Assembly: GCA_035048495.1 (NCBI GenBank)
Contig: CM068548.1
Location: 9,475,464 to 9,539,463, forward strand
Length of the DNA stretch: 64,000 nucleotides
Origin: Euptelea pleiosperma
Taxonomy: Eukaryota > Streptophyta > Magnoliopsida > Ranunculales > Eupteleaceae
Direction of reading: 5' to 3'
Part shown: one piece after another, positions 12,659 through 25,201 of the stretch
How positions within the stretch are numbered: position 1 is the stretch's first letter
Layout: each line of letters starts with the position of its first letter
The notes under the pieces: model-generated
Told to the model about the DNA's origin: nothing
Databases searched by the model: none
Seen by the model: the letters and a program-made list of their open reading frames with translations, nothing else
Position numbers and translations under genes: made by a program

Positions 12659-15600
12659 ATGGCGGAAGCAATTGTTGCCGTTGTCTTGCATCAGTTGGAC
12701 TTCATCATACCATACCTCGACCAAGAGGTAAGACTCGTGGTGGGTGTTAGAAAAGAAGTCATAAAGCTCAAAAATTTGTTCAGGGCCATCCATGCCGTGC
12801 TCAATGATGCAGAGAAAAGGCAAGTTAAGGACGAACTCGTGAAGGTTTGGTTGGCAGAACTCAAAGACACAGCCTGTGACATGGATGATGTATTGGACGA
12901 GTGGCGCACCAAAATCGACAAGGGAGTTGACGATCGTCACACTAGTGAGAAGAAGGTATGCTGCTCCAACTTGTCCAATCCCTGCTCTTGTTTCAAGTCA
13001 GTTGATTTGTTCTATAAAATTAGTCACAGAATCAAGAAAATAAAAGCTAGACTGGATGATCTTGCAAAGTTTAAGAATATGTTCGAATTCAGAGAAAAAT
13101 GAAGATTGAGGATCCAGAAGATCAACAAATGACTAGCTCTATAGTTGATGTATCGGATGTCTGTGGTCGAGAATGGGATATAGATATTATAACAGACAAG
13201 TTGTTGAGTGAGAGTAGTCAACAGGAAATGGGTCTCTCTGTCATCACCATATTTGGAATGGGGGGCCTTGGCAAGACCACTCTTGCCCAACTAGTCTTCA
13301 ACGATGAGAAAGTGAAGGACCATTTCCAGAAAAGAATGTGGGTATGTGCATCTGAGCCTTTTAAAAAAGAAAGGATCGCCACAGCAATCATTGAAGCTGC
13401 TGGCAAGCGTGTTCCTAATTTCCATGAATGGAATGCTTTGCATAATTGTTTGTGCAATTCCGTTGAGGGAAAGCGATTTTTGCTCGTTTTAGACGACGTA
13501 TGGACTGAGGATCACACAAAATGGGAGCAATTGAAGATTTCCCTCAAACGCGGTGCACAAGGAAGTAGAATTGTGGTCACCACACGCAATGAGAGCGTGG
13601 CAGAGATGATGAAATCAACCTATATACATCGTTTGAAAGAACTGCCTGAGAAGGATTGTTGGTCACTGTTTAGTCGTATAGCTTTTGAGGGACGGGGAAA
13701 AGAAGAGCGTGAGAAGTTGAAAGAAATCGGTAAGAAAATCACAGCAAAGTGCAAAGGTGTGCCTCTTTCTGTAAAGACTTTGGGAAGCCTCGTGTACACC
13801 AAAAAAGCAGAAAAAGATTGGGAAGATGTCCTGAAAAGTGACACATGGGAATTACCAGAGGTGGAAAGATATATTTTACCAGCTCTTTTGTTGAGCTATA
13901 ATGAGTTACCCTTGCATTTGAAACAGTGCTTTACCTATTGTGCTATCTTCCCGAAAGATGATAAGATAGAGAAGGATTTGTTAATAAAGTTGTGGATGGC
14001 ACAGGGGTTTTTTAGCACCATGGGAGGAAGAGAGTTGGAGAAGAAGGGCGAAGAGTGTTTCGAAACATTAGTGAAGCGTTCATTTTTCCAAGATGTTAAA
14101 GATGTCGATGGACACATAACTCATTACAAGATGCATGATCTTTTGCACGAGTTTGCCCAATTTCTCACAAAGAATGAATGCTTAATCATGGAGATCGATA
14201 ACACAGATCAGTTGATCTCTGACAAGGTCCGCCATTTAATGTTAGTATGGAATGTGGATATGGATTCCGTTCGTCCCTCTATTAAAATTGCAAAGAAACT
14301 GCGTACACTCCTTCGTTGCGGATTTTCATTACTTTATAAAGCCTTGCCTGATTTACTCAATCATTTCACATGTCTTAGGGCATTGGATTTGAGAGCTACT
14401 GTCCTTGAAAGCCTCCCAAGAGAGATAGAGAAACTGATACACCTAAGATATCTTGACTTGTCTGAAACAGGGCTGAAGGAATTGCCTGAAATAGTGTGTA
14501 ATCTTTATAATTTGCAGACCTTAAAACTTAACTGGTGTGTAAGCCTTCATAAACTACCTGAAGGGATGGGTAGGATAATTAACATGAGACATCTTGATAT
14601 TGAAGGTACTCCTAAACTATGCTACTTACCACAAGGAATCGGAAAATTAAGTTCCCTTCGAACTCTATCCAAGTTCATTGTGGGTGGTGAGAGCGGAGAA
14701 TGTAAGATTGGAGAACTAAAGGACCTCAATCTTCTCCAAGGATACCTAGAAATAAGTGGGTTTGACAAAGTGATAAATGTGAACGAGGCTAAGGAGGTGG
14801 AACTGAACAAAAAACAACTCTGCATTTTGCATTTATCTTTTGAGTGCATTGATGGGTTGAGAGATGGGATGGAAGATGTGCTTGAGGTCCTCCAACCACA
14901 TCCAAGCTTGGAAGAACTGCGTATACATCAATACCCTGGTACCAATTTCCCATGTTGGATGGGGGATTCCATGTTTTCTAAATTGCACTCTTTGAAACTC
15001 ACTGAATGCAAGAATTGTGTAGAATTGCCAGCTCTAGGGAAACTACCATCCCTTCAAAGACTCAATTTATCTAAAATCGGGGAAGTGAAATACATCGGTC
15101 TTGAGTTTTATGGGATTGGTGCTGATGGTGTTAAGAGTGCATTCCCAAAATTGAAAGTATTCGACATCGATGATATGCCTAACTTGGAGGAGTGGGACTT
15201 GAAAGTAGAATATGGAGAGATTATGCCATGTCTTTGTTATTTATCTATTGTACAATGCCCAAAGTTGAAGGCATTGCCAGCTCTTGGAAAATTACCATCC
15301 CTAGAAGAACTCAAAATAAGTAACATGGATGAGATGAAACACATTGGGCCTGAGTTTTATGGTATTGGCAGCGGCAGGCAGCGGCAGTGGCAGTGGCAGT
15401 GGTGTTGTTAAGGGGGCATTTCCAAAGTTGAAAGAGCTTACTTTCACAAATATGAGTAACTTAGAGGAGTGGGAATTGGGAGTGGAAGAGGGAGGAGAGA
15501 CTATGCCTTGTCTCCTTCACTTATCACTTGAAAACTTTATGAAGTTACAGGCTCTACCGGCTCTTGGGAAACTACCATCGCTTGTATACCTTAAAATGGA

Positions 15601-16513
15601 AGAAATGAACGCGATAAAATATGTAGGCAATGAATTCTATGGAGATGGAGTGGAGGGAGTACTAATGTTCCCCAAATTGGAGACCCTCCAATTATACAAC
15701 ATGCGTAATTGGGAGGAGTGGAAGTTGCCAGTAGAAGAAGATAGAGATACCATTATGCCGTGTCTCCAACATGTAGATATTTGTTCTTGCCCAAATTTGA
15801 AGGTATTGCCAAATTTTGGAAAACTAACATCCCTGAAAAGCCTCCATGTTCAACAACTTGATGAATTGAGATTCGTGGGAATTGAATTTCTAGGAATTGG
15901 GGATGAAGTTTCAAAAGGTGGAGAATCATTGATAGTGTTCCCAAAATTAGAAGAACTCACTTTTCAGGATATGTGCAACTGGGAAGAGTGGGAGATGACT
16001 AGGGAAGGAGAAGGTAATTTTGTTGGAGGAGATATTATTATTATGCCACGTATTCGTCAGCTATTTCTTCTAAATTGCCCCAAGTTAAAGGCCTGTCCGC
16101 ACCAACTAAGGACACTAACAATTGAGAAATGTCTTGAATTGACTTGGAGGACACCATCAAGTTCATACCCTTTACCTCTCATTGAGGAGTTGACTTTACA
16201 AGGGGATACAGGTGTTCTTTCAAAATCATTACCATTCCTTCCCAACCTAAAGTCTTTGGTCATCGAATATTCAACATATCCATCGCTTCCCGAAGGCTTA
16301 GGACAACTCACGGCGCTCCAATGTTTGGATATCCAGTGGTGCGAATCCTTGACGTGTATGTCTGAGGAGTTGCAACTTCTAACCATGCTTCGAGAATTGA
16401 AGATCGACAAGTGTCAAATTCTAGGACAACGTTGCTGGAAGGAGGTAGGAGAGGACTGGAGATTCATATCCCACATCCCCAACATCGTAATCGATGGAGA
16501 GGTTATCCAATGA
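12659..16513 (+). CDS. CC-NB-LRR disease-resistance gene (RGA-like) with two frameshifts
   Basis: An intracellular immune receptor of the CNL class. The start ATG (12659) opens MAEAIVAVV and a coiled coil with the EDVID-type motif DMDDVLDEW. The frame stops at 13100-13102 inside ATGA, and the next frame resumes at 13099. It then shows P-loop GMGGLGKTT, RNBS-A MWVCASEPF, kinase-2 LLVLDDVW, RNBS-B SRIVVTTRNE, GLPL-type CKGVPLSV, RNBS-D QCFTYCAIFPKD and MHD-type KMHDLLHE, followed by LRRs. A second shift lies in a GGCAGT repeat at 15365-15405, where one extra base moves the frame; the LRRs then continue from about 15420 to the stop at 16511-16513. The C-terminal LRRs contain four related modules of about 75 residues with GKLPSL cores. 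All NB-ARC motifs are intact, so loss is recent, or the shifts are sequencing errors. No intron is needed. As read it cannot make a full receptor. Confidence 0.85.
15365..15405 (+). repeat. GGCAGT/GGCAGC microsatellite inside the NLR LRR region
   Basis: A short run of GGCAGC/GGCAGT units encodes a Gly-Ser linker between two LRR modules. An extra G in GGCAGGCAGC moves the frame; downstream of it the Gly-Ser and LRR sequence continues in the other frame. Repeat slippage is the simplest cause. Confidence 0.8.
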
Positions 16514-16830
16514 GAGATTCACTTACACGCATCAAGTCACATTGCTGATGTAGCTCACCCCATAGAGGTAACCGAATGATAATTTAGTGAATTTTTTTTT
16601 TACGTTGGTAACCAACATTGAATTCGATGTTGGTCACACCACGCATTTCATTTAGGTAGGTCCATACTGATTAGAAAGGTTATATTCATGTGGGCCATTC
16701 TAAATGTATAGGTGGTGACCCTTGAATGCAGCCAACACCAAATTCCATGTTTGTCATCGATATCAATTTTTCTCTCTCATTTAGTTCATTTTCTATCTGT
16801 CTCACATATAATAACAGGAGCACAAATTCC

Positions 16831-17098
16831 CCCTCCCAAAATGCCAGGTATCACACTCTTTTGGTTCCACTGACCCATGGCTGTTTGGCCCTGGACTTAC
16901 AAAACAACATTCAGCCCGATTGGTGATTTCTAACCTATTAGAGCATTTTTCATTGAGTGATTTCTAGCTGTTGGGTTTGAGATTTCTTGGGATACTCAAA
17001 TCCAATAACAAGAAATTATCAATCAGGCTGATTGAGGTGGGCCAAACATCAATGGGTCAGTGACCTGAAAGAGTGCCACATGGCAGTTTGGGAGGTTG
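16831..17098. repeat. Foldback MITE (CACGTGG family, diverged)
   Basis: The inverted arms CCTCCCAAAATGCCAGGTAT...GGTTCCACTGACCCATGG and their diverged inverse lie about 270 bp apart. The centre carries GGTGATTTCTAACC and TCAATCAGGCTGATTG, the hallmark words of the large MITE family in this window. 16514-16830 is the NLR 3' flank with no other feature; 17099-17662 shows nothing recognisable. Confidence 0.6.
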
Positions 17099-17662
17099 GA
17101 CTTCAAATCCTTTGGGATAGCAAATTTGTGCTCCATATAATTGGATGAAGTTTCTTGAACCAACTGTAAGGGTTTCTTTCTAAGGGAAACATGGCAAATA
17201 ATCTAAGGGCTCGCCAACATTACGACGACACTGGTTAATAAGAGACCAAGTGTGCTTACAAGATGTGTTAACATATCTCCTATAAGCCAAGTAAGCATCT
17301 GTACTGGCGGTGCAAGAAACCAAACAGACTTCCTTTTTAGCTAGAAAAATTTGGATGTTGCTCTCCAAAAAGTTTGTTGGAATATTCAGCGACTTCATAC
17401 TTGGTAGTTGCTAAGTTCGAGAATAATTCACGTATTATATGTTATTCTTTTTTATTTTTATAAAGATTCGCATTATATGGTCTAACTTTCCAATGGTACA
17501 GAAAAAAAAAAAAGGAATTTAATTTTTTTATATAATTTATCAGTTTTTTTTGCTTTTATCTTTATTTTTTGTCGAATTGCTATAGAGTCTAGATGCCACT
17601 CCTACGTTTCGAGGGTATTTGGTAACTTTTGTTTCAAATAAATTTGTTGATCTTATTTTCAG

Positions 17663-17774
17663 GATATATCAAAGATTTTCAAGTATTTAATCTTGTTAGA
17701 GTGGGAAGGATAGCTACTGAACTAGAAGGAAGGACATCGAAGAGTACATATTAAAGATACTTCCATTGTATCAG
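17663..17774 (+). pseudogene. Duplicated uS8 exon, broken copy
   Basis: This is a second copy of the exon at 1750-1910 with its flanking intron. The preceding TTCAG, the words GATATATCAAAGATTTTCAA and ATTATTCTTTCCTCTT downstream are shared. It is 112 bp instead of 161, so 49 bp have been lost, probably between short AAGG repeats, and the frame is destroyed. Because intron sequence is included, it arose by DNA duplication and not from mRNA. Homology to the original intron stops at 17870, where an LTR begins. Confidence 0.85.
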
Positions 17775-17870
17775 GTGTGTGTATCCTTGTACTTTAGTAT
17801 GTTAATGGACTTATTTGCTATTTTAAAATTTGCAATTTCTCCATTATTCTTTCCTCTTTAGAGATCCACA

Positions 17871-18394
17871 TGTAAGGTTTTATCAACTTTAGATCACATA
17901 ACAAAGATGTAAACTCAAGGATCTAGGCCTATAATCAAACTGTACAAACAATGATCATGATCTACGATGAATACAAAAGTAATTAATGCATACCTCTCTA
18001 TCGATCCAATAAACAAGCTTGTCGATCACCTAATCCAAGGGAGTCTTCTCCACTTTGTCACTTAGCAAGAATCATAGGGCTCATACGCATGGAGCAAGTG
18101 AAGGGACTCCCGGCTTTATAATAAAATATGGAACAATTCTATAGTTTCTACCCATCATTGAAATCCAAAGCCTGAGGGGTCATCACACAATCCAACAGTA
18201 GCCCTCCCTCCCAATCGTGTTTCTCTATTTAACTTGAACACTAGGATTTCTAGTGTAACTGCATATTTAGTGGGTTCAGGTTTCCTTATGTAACTCATAC
18301 TTAATAGAAATTACTTATTCGTTTGAGAAAATGTGGTATTGCGTAGGACCATTAAGATAAGTTTTAGAAACCTCATCTAATTAAAATACTTACA
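17871..18394 (-). mobile_element. LTR of a minus-strand LTR retrotransposon
   Basis: A 524-bp segment begins TGTAAGG and ends CTTACA. Immediately right is ATCTCCCACTTGGGCC, the complement of a classical copia polypurine tract (GGCCCAAGTGGGAGAT). Read on the minus strand this is the 3' LTR following its tract. It interrupts the duplicated uS8 intron. Sequence to about 19140 may be the element's internal 3' part, but no protein domain can be recognised there. Confidence 0.6.
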
Positions 18395-19499
18395 ATCTCC
18401 CACTTGGGCCAAGTATTAATACACAAAAATTTGAGAAACGACTACGATAAACCGTTGTTTAAGTCGAGTGGCCACTCTTGTTTTTGAAAAATGATGGCTA
18501 TGAGATGAGATAAATAGTGTTCTTTAATTCCTACTTAGATTCAAGAGCACCGGTAATGGTGGATCATAAAAACACAATGCGTCGCTATACACAAAGGCAA
18601 TTCCATGATCAGGCTACTTGTACCACTAATGTCTCTAAGCAATTTCCTTTATGGTGCTTTTATTGTGATGTAGTATGGATAGTACACGACTTTAACGCTG
18701 TAAAAAATGCGTACACTTCCTTGGTATTGTTCTATGCTTCATGCATTCGAGCATATTCATGTCATCCCTATATACTACAACATCCATTATGTGAAGACCA
18801 TCACCAAATATCCAGGATGAAGGCTTTAAACATGAGGCCCAATTATGTTCATCCCAAGCAACTTGAGAGCTTTGTGCGGGCTCTCGGGCAATATTAAATA
18901 TCTTGACATTTACAGCATCTGCCGTGTAAAAACCATCACATGTCTTTAATGCATGTGCCAAACAAAGATATTTACATGAATAATTCATCAATATCATAAT
19001 AACTTATAACATAAACAGTCTTTATTAACTTATTCGAGTAAACATCAAAGAACATATAAGATAACTAGGGAAAACTCCCACTAAACAATTGAATCAAAAG
19101 ATTCTAAAATACCTATTCAGGACACGTGATTCTTAAAGATTCTGGGTGCAAGTCCTGTAGTCAATGGGTCAGCAATCATGGTATGAGTCAACATGAAAGG
19201 AGCTTTTTAACTTTTGTTTTTGTTTTATAGGCAATGCAGCTGAGGCTGGACGATAAGATTGGATGTCAGGTACTGGAATCCCAACAACGCAAGACCACCG
19301 GGCTGTACTTAGAGGAAGAGGTCACGATTTCAACTCCACGGCACTCACTACACATGGAGGAAACCCACTTTGTGGGCTTGAACCCAAAACCTCCTACAAG
19401 GGGAGGGTACAAACCAACCATCTGTGCTAGTAGGTTGGGGAGGGTACACACACCATCCATCTGTGCTCGTAGGTCGGGTGTAGGAGCTTTTTTACAGAA

Positions 19500-19760
19500 A
19501 TCCAACTAGCCCACATCTCTGGCCAAAGCTACTCATTCCTCAAACTCCTTAAACTGGTTAGTATTCCTTTTCAATACCCTAAATCCGTTATTCAATAATT
19601 GAAAAAAAGGAGAAAATAAAACATGTGCTCATTGGGAATATCATCAGGACATTGGCAAATGTTGGATTCAAGACGATGCAATTCGAGGCATATGCACGGT
19701 GAGCAATGCAAAAAGCATAGATAGAAAGCTTGGACATGTATAGGCATCTTAGGGCGATCC
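19500..19760. repeat. Dispersed repeat, copy 1 (partner at 61000-61225)
   Basis: It shares several words with 61000-61225: CTCCTTRAACTGGT, ACATGTGCTCATTGG, ATCATCAGG and GATGCARTTYGAGGC. The order is the same in both. No inverted tips or coding domain are visible, so the repeat class is unknown. Confidence 0.55.
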
Positions 19761-22365
19761 AATGTTTTTTTGCTGTGGTGTTTAGAGAAGAAGATATGTT
19801 ACATGCAGGTTAATTCTTGAATAGTTTTGGCCATGACCTTCATATGCTCTCATGGCGATCCCTGTATGGTGACCACAGGAAAGTTTTCTAGAAAAGGATT
19901 TGCATGTTAAAGTGTGTTGATCTAGAAAACGATTATGGACATTTATGTGCAAGAATTGTTTCTAGAAAACTTATCTAAGGGCAACCATTCAGGGCACCCA
20001 TGCCATTTAATTCCAATTTCCTAACCAAGACTTGACTCTTAACATTTGACATAAGCTTCCCCATGAAAGTCACATTGTCTCTAAGTATCTAGCAGTGATC
20101 GTATTCGTTGTTCCAAATGACCATAATCATAAGAAAATAAAGGGAAAGATCCCCTACATAATCCCATATCTTGTTCCAACAAACCATCTGGACAGCTTTC
20201 CGCCAGCCCCGCCACCTTAACCGGTGAAATAGGTGAAGTTTTCTATCAAAAATATGTTCAGTTGGACTGTATTTTGAAAGTCTAATGCTCCCTATTAGAG
20301 CCCTTGGTCATCTTAATTCAATTGTATATGGATGCTTGCACTCTTTAAATTCCCACTTAGTAGCTTTGTCCTGCTAAGCAGTTTATAACATGCAGGTTTC
20401 GAAGCCTATCTAGTGGGTAGATGTGTGAGGGGCTTACTCGTAAAGAGAACACCTAAAGGTTTTGACATGATTACCACTGCTCAACTTAAACAGTTTTGAT
20501 GGCTGTTTTAGTTTCTTCCGAGCTCCTCAAACTAGTTTGTAAGATATAATTCAAATGTTTCATGTTTGGCTTATATTAGTTTTTTGCAGATCAAGAAGCA
20601 ATTTTATCATTCCCAGATTGTAGGACGGTGATTTCCTATATGCCGGTTGGATATGAAAGGTTCTGTAGTTGAGGTTTGTTGGCACTTCCAATGATAAATA
20701 TTTATATTAGAACTCATTGTGCTTGTTCTTTTGGCATAATCATAACACATCTCCTTGGGATTTTTACAATTTTGATTTTGTTATCCAGTTAATTTGGTTA
20801 AGTACCTGCCACCTATGCCAATGTAATCTTTACTACAACAGGTATCTAGCTTTGACACAGTTGCTAAGCATGATGAAAAGAAGAGAACAGTCCATTTCTC
20901 CCAATTGCCATCTGGATGTGATAAAAAAAAATTCTTTATGTTGTTGATTTTTTCTTTTAATATCAGTTTTATAGTTAATGTAGCCATAGTTCCTATTATG
21001 CAGCAGGATAGGCATGGTTTAGAAACCTTTTCACATTATACAATGGTTTTCCTGCAATGAAGTTTAGCAATTACCTGAAGGCTGAACCAAGTCTTAGGAG
21101 CTTCTTGGTGATGCCATGTAATCCACTACAGATTATAATCATGATTTCATATTAAACAGTTTATTCAAAGACCCATTTGTTGATAAAATGTAAGATTACA
21201 CTGATGGAATGAGAGATTCGAGGACCTGCAAGGTTACTGCTGTTAATTCTGTTCATAAAATTATAATTTCAGTTATTCTGAGTTTTTTTTTTTCGCATTT
21301 TACTTGCTAAGTATGTTTACATTTCTAAACTTTACGCTAATCTGAATTTTATCTAAGATTTTAGTGTAACTTCTAAATTGTTTATATCATTATATGATTT
21401 CATAATCAGGTGTGAATGGTAATCCTGGCTCAGCTGTCATTCAAAGAGGACTCTGGTAGGTGTTTCATCTTCTGTTACAGGTTCATTTATGATTGAGATT
21501 TGGAGCTGGTAGCAGAATACAGTGCGGAACAAGATCTAATTAATCAATATGCAAATTCTGACCTGCAGCAAGAATTTTGTGTGGCTAAAGAATTGCAGCT
21601 CACCTTAGCTTATAATTTACTAAGGAGACTGCTACTGGAATACGAGATCTTTCTTCGTCAATAAAGGAGCATTTTGGACGTCCTGGTAATGCCATTCCTA
21701 CCAGCTGCTTCTTTATAATCTTAACAAAATATTGGCCCTCTTGAATTTTATGCTGTCTTATGGAGCTGCTGAGTCTTCTCTCTGTTTACTTTAAGAGATT
21801 TAAACTTCTTGAAATCTTGCTTCTGCTCCATATGAGTGGTGCTCAATTAGTGCCTTACCATTTGCTTATTTAATCATATGAGTATTGGAAAGTTGAAAAC
21901 AATTATTCATTTTTATTGGAATATTATTGGACTGCAGGTGGCATAGCTAGCACAACAGGCTCGTAAGTCGTAATCAATCTGCTCAAAACTCGCTTATGCT
22001 GACGGTAAGCTTTAACCTGCAGGACAATGACTTAAGCAAGAACTCTACATATGCATATTATTTAAAAAATGATTAGCATGACCTTAATAAGGAATTATTA
22101 AGGATTAGAGAGAGGTGGAATACAACAAATAGGTTTGAAATGTCATGTTCACCCATGTAACAACAATGACACAACACTTGTGTGGTCTTCATGACAGATT
22201 CAACGAATCATATCATGGTCATTGACACATCAGGTTCACTTGTTACAATCTGTCACAGTTCATCACATACTGCCAGATGCACAAGCCATTGTAACTGATC
22301 TTAAAGTGAAGGAGACGGTGAATCGGTGATGAAGGTGACACGCCTCAAGAACAGGGTTTTTTGTT
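19761..22365. other. Non-coding stretch with a few exon-like islands
   Basis: No long open frame is present. Short patches lie between plausible splice sites, for example 20590-20659 after TTTTTTGCAG, 21410-21457 (VNGNPGSAVIQRGLW, then GTAGGT), and a patch before GTAATGCC at about 21687 (TGIRDLSSSIKEHFGRP). I do not recognise a protein, and the frames do not clearly join. They may be debris of an old gene or chance. Confidence 0.25.
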
Positions 22366-23210
22366 GTGGCTAAGAATGATCTACTCTGTATCAAGAGGTT
22401 CTTCCATGGCACATTGTACATGGGCTTTTTGAAAGATCGAGTCTTTGTTATGTCGTGGTGTACTCGGTCCGATCGCCGTTCTTTCCCGGCTTCTTTTGTT
22501 TGGGGCTTTAGGATTCATTCCAAGGTCGCCATTTTCTTGTGGACAGTGATGCTAGGCAAGATTCTGACTTCAAACCATTTGAGATCAAAAGGGATCATCA
22601 TTGTGGACTATGTTTGATGTGCTAGAATAATGGGGAATCGACTAATCACCTACTCTTGCATTGCGACATGGCGACATCAGTTTGGTCTTCCTTTCGAGAA
22701 AATTCGGGATATCCTGGGTTATGGCGACTCCTTGTTGTCTCTTATTGCTAGTTGGCATACTAGCACCTTCTCCGAGGACGAGTTTAATGGCGGTTCCTTC
22801 CTTTCACGATTTGTTGGGGTCTTCGGAAGGAGAGGAATAACAGAGTTTTTGAAGGCAATGAGGAAGAGGTGGCATCGATAAATCTCAACATCAAGGGTTT
22901 ATTGTTCCTATGGTCTAAAGTCTCCAAAGATTGTATGGATCTTTTTTTTCAAAGACTTCGTGGTTCGTTGGGAGCTTATTTGTTTTAGTGATAGGGGTTA
23001 GATGCTTTTTTGCTTTCTTCTCTGTTCACCTTTAGAGGTCTCCTCGACCTCTTACGGCCCTCTTTTTGTAGCTCAGTTTGCCCTCTTTTCTTCAAAATGG
23101 TTACTGATGTTGATGTAATACTGGCTGTGAGTGAGAGCAATGTTATGCTCTCTCTTGTTAATGTTCTTGTTTCAGTGAAATTACTTGGAATTGTTTAAAA
23201 GAAATGTTGT
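22366..23210 (+). mobile_element. L1-type LINE remnant (3' end of ORF2)
   Basis: The frames at 22366-22617 and about 22630-22881 encode the C-terminal zinc-binding part of plant L1 reverse transcriptases: FRIHSKVAIFLWTVMLGKIL, then NHLLLHC in a shifted frame. A stop interrupts the region. The 3' end probably lies near 23210, without a clear poly-A tail. The reverse transcriptase core is missing, so this is a 5'-truncated dead copy. Confidence 0.65.
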
Positions 23211-23521
23211 TCATGTTGAATGCGCAAATGACAATTTTTTACTCGACTTCAATACATTGCATTTCTCTTTATCGTCTCAAACATATTATTGTTCACCCCT
23301 TTCTTCTTCTTCTGCTTAAACTCAGGCTTGAGGGCCTTCCATCTTATCAAGCTCAGCGATAATGTTTGGACTGGTTGAAACATGGTTCATCTCTCAGATT
23401 CTCATTTGAGATAGTGAGTTCTAGATAAGAATAGTAATGTACAGAGAGAGAAATTAGAACAGCAAGCCCAAAGAATACAAAAGAGATGATTTCGCCTTCC
23501 AAAATATGGTATTAAATTCTC

Positions 23522-23810
23522 CAAGGTTTAAAACAGGTCGTTATAACGGTATACCGGACTGGGGGCGTAACGGACAGGCAAAAATGGAAAAAAAATGAAA
23601 AAACAGAAATAAAGGAAAAAAAACAGAAAAAATGGTGCTGAAATTCATTTTGAAAATTTCAAAGACGGAACCATTTTTTTTTTCACATTATTTTCAGAAA
23701 ATAACGGACGTTATTTCTAAGTGTCAAAACGGTTCTTAACATAATGGGCTTGGGGCGTTACCATTTTAACGGCCGTTAGAACCGTTAAAACAGCATTATT
23801 TTAAACCATG
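23522..23810. repeat. hAT-like MITE (CAAGGTTT family), copy 1
   Basis: It begins CAAGGTTTAAAAC, ends TTTTAAACCATG, and carries CGTTATAACGGTATACCGG and other TAACGG words. The same family occurs at 61341-61730 with perfect 8-bp target duplications. Here the flanks no longer match. Confidence 0.65.
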
Positions 23811-25201
23811 ATTGGAACATCAACCCCTCTAAAAGGATGTTGCATACATCTCTAAAGTCTCAAAGCAATTTGATAGGATGAACAAAATCAACAGCCCGAA
23901 GGGGTTCCTTAAAAAAAATTAGTGTAAAAGAGAGTTGAAAAGGGAACGGTTTTAGGAAAGTGATTTTAAGAGGGTGTAGATAGGAGATTACGAGTATTTT
24001 TGATAAATAACTAAAATTTGCTTCTCTTTACAACAATAAATGAAGTCAAGAAAATATTTTGTAATTGACTAGTGGGTAGCCCGTGCCAACGGCACTCCCC
24101 GACAAAGCGTTTGCCAAAATTGGGTGTGAGTGACTGAGATCCACCGTCCAATTGGGGGATAAGATCTCGGCCCTTTTTTATTGAAGCCTATAAGAAGGGG
24201 TATAGATTTAAATAAGTTTTAAAACAACCTCCTCCACATTCTTCTTTGGAGTTCAAACAACAAAACTCCTTCCATCACTTGACTTTCAAGCAAATGCCTT
24301 GCTTTCTTAAATGTTCAGATTCCATCTAGTCGTGTCTAGGGGTGTAAACCGGGGCCGGGCCAAAGACCGAAGGGGGGGCCCAAGGGGTTGTTTGTAGTCT
24401 CTCTATTTAATTGCTAAAACATAAAACTGATTCTGGTTGTCCCTGAACTCTGTTTTTCAGGTTCAGAATTTGAGAACTATTTTTTGGGATTTTTTATGCG
24501 TTTACTGATTTGGGTATTTGCTGTTTCTAGTGTTTATCACAGAAATAGAACGATCAGGAAATGGAGTAGAACTTTGCGGACGGATGGCAGATCACAGTAT
24601 GAGCCACATGGCAGACTTACCACTCATCGTATGGATGTTTGGTCCATCCCTAGGTGCACCTACATACCAAAAATCAGCCTGATTAGTGATTTCAAACCAA
24701 TCTTACTCCCAGTAATGCTAGAATTCCACAGTTAAAAATCAAACTATAAAACCGAGTCCAATGCAACGCTTAGAAATAACGAATCAAGCTAATTTTTGGT
24801 CTGGAGGTCCACATAGGGTTGGGCCAAACATCCATACGGTCAGCGGAATAGTTTATTGCCAACACCCATGTTGCTCATGCATGGCATGGTCTCAGGGAAG
24901 GTCTGAAAACACAATTTGAAGTGCAAATGTAACACGACTGGCCGTTAAAGGTTTTTTTCACAGTTCATAAGTTAAAAAGACCCATATAAAGCCCAATTAG
25001 CCATACACTGCTTTGCTGAGCACCCATACAGACCTGAACCTGGTTGCAGTGTTGAGCTCACCATTAAAATTTTAATACTGGATAACATGGGCACCATTTC
25101 CTGCCCGATTTGTCCGACTCAATAACAATACTATTAGAGAATTACACGAACAGTTGTTTTGAGTGTAAAGGCACATGTTGCCAATGAAGTTTATTACATA
25201 C

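Noticed and set aside
18517..18897. 126-codon open frame on the plus strand
   Set aside because: It lies in the flank of an LTR retrotransposon, resembles no protein I know and has no codon or splice support.
19234..19509. 91-codon frame after a TTTTATAG acceptor-like site
   Set aside because: The protein is low-complexity with a near-repeat (CASRLGRVHTPSICARR) and has no recognisable domain; it is probably repeat DNA.
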